DNA of 64,000 nt from Oceanobacillus chungangensis (lineage in GTDB: Bacteria; Bacillota; Bacilli; Bacillales; Amphibacillaceae), in assembly GCF_003369565.1 (NCBI RefSeq), contig NZ_PIOD01000021.1, positions 1 through 64,000 on the forward strand, read 5' to 3'. A program made the position numbers and the translations under genes. Every line of letters begins with the position of its first letter. Position 1 is the first letter of the stretch. The notes below the pieces were generated by a model. It saw nothing but the letters and a program-made list of their open reading frames with translations. It was not told where the DNA came from and made no database searches. This document shows positions 61,007-64,000 of this stretch, one piece after another.

Positions 61007-61651
61007 TTATTTCCCTCCTAAAATACGTTCGAATATAGATGGTTTAATAATTCCGTCTGATTGCTTAGGGGTTGTAGCTATATTTTTTAGAGCATTAAAC
61101 AACTTTTCAGCTTTTTCGTGTGATTCTTTAGCATTGCTATGTTCAGGTGAAAATGATAAATAACTTACATGACCGAATGCGTTGCGGATTCTATTGTCTT
61201 GTGTAATTTTTTCTTCTAGTAAAATATCAACCTTTTTACCAATTAATCTACGCTCTTCTAATTTTTCGATATTCAGTAATACATTGAGTAGTGGTGTTTG
61301 TAGACCGTCTACTAACTCCATTAATAACTCTTTTTGTTTAGCTATCTCCAAATCGATTTGTTCTTCTTCACGTACACGATTTACAGCGATTTTACTTTGG
61401 TTTTCTTCTGGAATAGCAGGAACGTAATTTTTACCGTATTTTATTTCAAATTCAAAGTCTTTTATCATGTTACTTAATTCATCATAATCTTCGCGTGTTT
61501 TCGCCTTTTCCAACGATTCTTTTGCTATTCTTAACTTAAATTCTGTGGGCAATGTGCGGTGAATTTTGTCCTGACGATCTTTCACGATTTGAATTACCTT
61601 TTCCGATTCCTGGAAATACTTGTTTGCATCAATCAGATTAATTTTTTTCAT
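61007..61651 (-). CDS. Hypothetical coiled-coil protein
   Basis: A 214-aa, strongly helical and charged protein (EFKLRIAKESLEKAKTREDY; QIDLEIAKQKELLMELVDGL) with a basic C-terminus IFERILGGK. The coiled-coil character and position among phage-like genes suggest a structural or DNA-processing accessory; no family is known to me. GGAGGTTTTAAGAT precedes ATG 61651. Confidence 0.6.
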   Translation of the reverse strand: MKKINLIDANKYFQESEKVIQIVKDRQDKIHRTLPTEFKLRIAKESLEKAKTREDYDELSNMIKDFEFEIKYGKNYVPAIPEENQSKIAVNRVREEEQIDLEIAKQKELLMELVDGLQTPLLNVLLNIEKLEERRLIGKKVDILLEEKITQDNRIRNAFGHVSYLSFSPEHSNAKESHEKAEKLFNALKNIATTPKQSDGIIKPSIFERILGGK

Positions 61652-61788
61652 ATCTTAAAACCTCCATATAATTTTGTTGTTTGGAAAGGGTACCCCCGCC
61701 AAATATATTTCACTCAATTTTTATTTTTGGAAAACCGGTGCATAGGGTCAATTCAACGGATATATCAAAATATTTTATCCCCTCCCCC

Positions 61789-61986
61789 TTAACGCTTTTC
61801 CTCCTGTTTTTGCCTTGCTCTATACCTTCTCATTCGCTCCCTAGCCTTTTCCTTGTCCACAATGGGTTTACATACAGGGCAATACTTTTGAGCGAACGAT
61901 CCGCATTCTTTTAATACTGCATCACACCGATAACAGATAGCTGTATATACTGTTTTTCCGTTGCCGGATTTTACTTTATACTTCAT
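61789..61986 (-). CDS. Small zinc-binding protein
   Basis: The 65-aa protein holds CYRCD and YCPVC (two CxxC pairs separated by about 17 residues), followed by a very basic helix (ARERMRRYRARQKQEEKR). This is a zinc ribbon plus basic tail, typical of small phage or plasmid nucleic-acid-binding proteins. AGGAGGGCTGAT precedes ATG 61986. Confidence 0.7.
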   Translation of the reverse strand: MKYKVKSGNGKTVYTAICYRCDAVLKECGSFAQKYCPVCKPIVDKEKARERMRRYRARQKQEEKR

Positions 61987-62118
61987 ATCAGCCCTCCTAT
62001 CTTGTTACGAATAACCCCTCTTCACGTGAGTTTTTCAATAAATCTAAAGAGCAGACTCCCCATCCCGTTCCCATGGTCAAGAATATGAGATTGGATTCTT
62101 GAGCCGGGGGGGTGTTAT

Positions 62119-62424
62119 TTACCATCGTTCATCGTTTTCCCACTTGTTTATTTTTCTTTTAAAGACTCGACCTTCTTTTTCGTTGTGATGTCTCACGCAT
62201 AATAGCTGCAGGTTTTCTAATTCAAGTGCTAACTCTGGATGATGCTCAATGCTTTTGATATGGTCAACATCTAATTTGCTTTGATCTCTTACCGTTACAT
62301 ATCCAAGTTCTTTACACATTCTGCATTCATAGTTGTCTCTTACTAATACTTGTTGCCTTATGTCTTGCCACTCTTTACCTTTGTAGAATTTCTTCTTCTG
62401 TTCAATCGTTTTATACTCAGCCAT
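62119..62424 (-). CDS. HNH endonuclease
   Basis: The 101-aa protein has the classic HNH set: VRDNYECRMCKELG (CxxC), LDVDHIKSIEHHPEL (DH) and ENLQLLCVRHHNEKEG (LCxxHHxxK). Small HNH proteins of this length commonly sit beside phage terminase genes and assist DNA packaging. The terminase would lie outside this stretch or is absent. A TCAAGAAT/ATTCTTGA inverted pair follows its end at about 62073-62098. Confidence 0.85.
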   Translation of the reverse strand: MAEYKTIEQKKKFYKGKEWQDIRQQVLVRDNYECRMCKELGYVTVRDQSKLDVDHIKSIEHHPELALELENLQLLCVRHHNEKEGRVFKRKINKWENDERW

Positions 62425-62428
62425 TGAA

Positions 62429-62623
62429 TCACAACCTAATTAATTTCTTTTGTAACTTCCTTTTCTTTCCGTCTCCAACTCTTAATGCTTTCTTCAATCG
62501 GTTCTCAAAGTGTATCTGTCTTTGCTTCTGGTCAACCTGGTAGATAGAAAGAACTTCATCGTCAGATAAACTACTCGTATCAATCACTCTATCTAATTGC
62601 TTACGTATATCATCAATGTCCAT
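62429..62623 (-). CDS. Small hypothetical protein
   Basis: A 64-aa helical protein (DDIRKQLDRVIDTSSLSDDE; FENRLKKALRVGDGKKRKLQ) behind GAGGAGGGACTG with ATG 62623. It ends five bases before the HNH start, in a tight phage-type run. No family recognised. Confidence 0.65.
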   Translation of the reverse strand: MDIDDIRKQLDRVIDTSSLSDDEVLSIYQVDQKQRQIHFENRLKKALRVGDGKKRKLQKKLIRL

Positions 62624-62638
62624 TAATACAGTCCCTCC

Positions 62639-63058
62639 TCAATCCCGTAAGAAAGCCATGGCTGATTCTTTCAGTAGTTCAAAGTCTTTCTCTTTCTTAG
62701 CCAAGAATCGTTTACGTGATGCACTATGAACCAGATCAATAGCTTTTCTATATTCATCCTGGTATTGTTCCTTACACTTAATGAAGATTGGTTTAAGTTT
62801 CGTTTCAATTCGGATACGTTCCTTGACATATTCTTTTACATCCACACTGTTACGCTCTGCTAATATTGAGTCCTTAATGTATGGCTTCACTGGTACACGA
62901 TACTTCTCTGCTAAGAATTGTCTTTCATCAAGTGTAATTTCCTTTAGTGCTGCATAAAGAATTTTCATCTTAACTAATTCAGCATCGTTCAGATATTCCA
63001 TGTTATTATCCAAATAACCCCAGGCAAGTAAGTAATGTTTTACTATTTGATTCCTCAC
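62639..63058 (-). CDS. Hypothetical phage-type protein (ArpU-like region possible)
   Basis: The 139-aa helical protein includes ILYAALKEITLDERQFLAEKY, similar in rhythm to the sigma-like part of ArpU/late regulators, and a basic C-terminus. GTG 63058 lies eight bases after TAGGAG and three bases after the stop of the upstream gene. Family assignment is tentative. Confidence 0.6.
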   Translation of the reverse strand: MRNQIVKHYLLAWGYLDNNMEYLNDAELVKMKILYAALKEITLDERQFLAEKYRVPVKPYIKDSILAERNSVDVKEYVKERIRIETKLKPIFIKCKEQYQDEYRKAIDLVHSASRKRFLAKKEKDFELLKESAMAFLRD

Positions 63059-63061
63059 ATT

Positions 63062-63559
63062 TCACACTCCTAACAATGTTGCTATAGCATCAAAATCCTT
63101 TTCTAAGGTTTCATTATTTAACTCGACATTTCTAATATCAGGTGGATAATCCCACATGAAATTAATAGCTTCATTGATTTCTAGAATTTCCTCGTATAAT
63201 TCTCTATCCAATGGATTGATGGTTTTCGGTATTTTTTTCTTTGTGTACCTATTGATTAGATATGTTTTATCTAATGGATCCAATGTATTAAGATAATCAT
63301 TCAAGTATCGTTTTCTTTTTCGTAATACTTCTATTGTTCTTTCTCTAGAAAGGACTACATCTAAATATGGAACAACGTTTCTATCAGGGGAAAAACCTAC
63401 AGAATATATATCTAGTCCATCACATTCTGTACGTGTTGCCATTGTTTGGTCATAAAACATTTTCCTTAGTTGTTCTATTCGGTATTCAATATTGCTAATG
63501 CGATTATCTATATTGAAATAGGCTTGTATTTCTTCTTGTTCAATCTCGTTTAGCTCCAT
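63062..63559 (-). CDS. Hypothetical phage-type protein with sigma-like motif
   Basis: The 165-aa protein has a coiled-coil N-terminus (ISNIEYRIEQLRKMFYDQTM) and DYLNTLDPLDKTYLINRYTK, which recalls the LxDPxDRxLIxxRY stretch of phage sigma-like or RinA/ArpU proteins. GGGGGTGGTGG precedes ATG 63559; the ORF can be opened to 63586 without a better start. Confidence 0.6.
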   Translation of the reverse strand: MELNEIEQEEIQAYFNIDNRISNIEYRIEQLRKMFYDQTMATRTECDGLDIYSVGFSPDRNVVPYLDVVLSRERTIEVLRKRKRYLNDYLNTLDPLDKTYLINRYTKKKIPKTINPLDRELYEEILEINEAINFMWDYPPDIRNVELNNETLEKDFDAIATLLGV

Positions 63560-63592
63560 TAACCACCACCCCCAAAGTTTCAACACTTCTAT

Positions 63593-63928
63593 TTAATTTG
63601 CGATTGCTTGTGTTCCGGCACGTTTGCTAAGCTTGAATGTCCAGTTTAATTGTCTTGAATCCTTTGGCTTAAAATCAGCTGCAAGCATTGCTCCTTTAAA
63701 TTGTCCGTTGGTTATATAAAAACCATATTTACTCGATTCAAACCGGTGTTTTAGACCGTATGAAGAAGGAGATTGATAGTTATAATTTATCGTTTGATTC
63801 GGTGCTAAACATTTTTGAATCCACACCTCAAGCATGAACTTTTCTAATAACATTAATCGTTCATATTCCTTTGGATTGTTTCCTTCTGAAAAAGCTGTTG
63901 TTTTATAACTCCATTCTTTAGTTTGCAT
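63593..63928 (-). CDS. Hypothetical phage-type protein
   Basis: A 111-aa mixed alpha/beta protein (EYERLMLLEKFMLEVWIQKC; KYGFYITNGQFKGAMLAADF). TAGGAGTGAAAAGC precedes ATG 63928. The text resembles small phage proteins between replication and packaging modules, but no named family was recognised. Confidence 0.6.
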   Translation of the reverse strand: MQTKEWSYKTTAFSEGNNPKEYERLMLLEKFMLEVWIQKCLAPNQTINYNYQSPSSYGLKHRFESSKYGFYITNGQFKGAMLAADFKPKDSRQLNWTFKLSKRAGTQAIAN

Positions 63929-63954
63929 GCTTTTCACTCCTAGGATTGTTATTC

Positions 63955-63987
63955 ACAAGACAGATACAAGACGGATACAAGACACGT
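63955..63987. repeat. Three tandem 11-bp repeats at the right edge
   Basis: ACAAGACAGAT, ACAAGACGGAT and ACAAGACACGT follow each other without gaps, 27 bp upstream of the gene at 63928. They may be a regulator-binding array for the phage-type operon. Confidence 0.5.
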
Positions 63988-64000
63988 TTTTTTAATCTAT

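Larger units (their letters stand above)
52543..64000. mobile_element. Integrated mobile element at tRNA-Val (extends past the right edge)
   Basis: The left boundary is the tRNA-Val fragment. To the right are excisionase-like proteins, FtsK-like ATPase, replication-relaxation protein, an iteron-like array, XRE regulator, defence-like cargo, and a phage-type run of tightly packed small genes on one strand. No capsid, tail, terminase or conjugation (VirB4/relaxase) gene is seen before 64000. It could be an integrative mobilisable element, plasmid-prophage or phage satellite. The other end and the integrase are outside the window. Confidence 0.8.

Noticed and set aside
61683-61695. GAAAGGGTACC shared with the region outside the left-edge IS end (about 109-119)
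   Set aside because: Eleven bases around a palindromic GGTACC, with no transposon end or duplication near 61.7 kb; probably chance.
1-64000. CRISPR arrays, riboswitches and rRNA
   Set aside because: No regularly spaced repeats of suitable length, no recognised riboswitch core and no rRNA sequence were found on reading.

Overview
The window looks like the chromosome of an AT-rich, endospore-forming, aerobic Firmicute of the Bacillaceae, close to Oceanobacillus, Virgibacillus or Ornithinibacillus. The evidence is strong GGAGG-type ribosome sites, frequent TTG starts, a gamma-type spore protein, an aa3-type quinol oxidase (qoxABCD), and a block in the same order as the Bacillus subtilis ytm/ytl/ytg/ytf genes (trmB, ytzH, ytmP, ytlR, ytlQ, thpR, rsuA-type, murJ, ytfP). 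No rRNA, intact tRNA or CRISPR array was seen.

Layout of the chromosomal part. The left edge cuts an IS3-family element. Bases 0.2-12 kb hold small metabolic and regulatory units: a DUF2268 metalloprotease, a TetR/MBL operon with a clear operator, HxlR with a divergent LLM oxidoreductase and flavin reductase pair, an ABC-F ATPase, and a coiled-coil 3D-domain wall enzyme. Bases 12-19 kb hold spore and small proteins, a SWIM-type SNF2 helicase, a decayed DUF2071 gene and nrnB. Bases 19.4-23.4 kb are a PspA-ydjGHI membrane-stress operon behind a textbook sigma-W promoter. A second sigma-W promoter of identical geometry drives nfeD-floT (40.8-43 kb), so one envelope-stress regulon is represented twice. 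Bases 23.5-32.3 kb are the conserved yt- block. Bases 36-39.9 kb are qoxABCD behind a likely Rex redox-repressor site. Bases 43-52.3 kb carry two DUF421 proteins, HMG-CoA lyase, a Maf pyrophosphatase, an MBL hydrolase, several unrecognised small genes and decayed ones.

Accessory part (52.54 kb to beyond the right edge). A 43-nt copy of the 3' half of tRNA-Val(GAC) at 52543-52585 marks one end of an integrated mobile element. The host side keeps the tRNA's terminator. The element carries excisionase-like helix-turn-helix proteins, an FtsK-like ATPase with a replication-relaxation protein, a five-unit iteron-like array, and a phage-type train of small genes (HNH nuclease, zinc protein, sigma-like protein). 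Between them lies cargo that reads like a defence island: an AbiC-type membrane protein, a membrane-anchored DUF559 nuclease beside an XRE regulator, a two-gene operon whose soluble and four-helix membrane proteins resemble lambda RexA and RexB in order, size and short sequence blocks, and a protein with an ADP-ribosyltransferase-like motif set preceded by an overlapping 30-codon ORF. A conserved 15-bp element (GAAGGAAAATAGTCC) lies at the same distance upstream of the rexAB-like operon and of a neighbouring unknown gene.

The most interesting candidates are the RexAB-like operon in a Gram-positive mobile element, the shared motif that may co-regulate it, and the ART-like gene. All functional readings of the accessory region are inferences from motifs and context.
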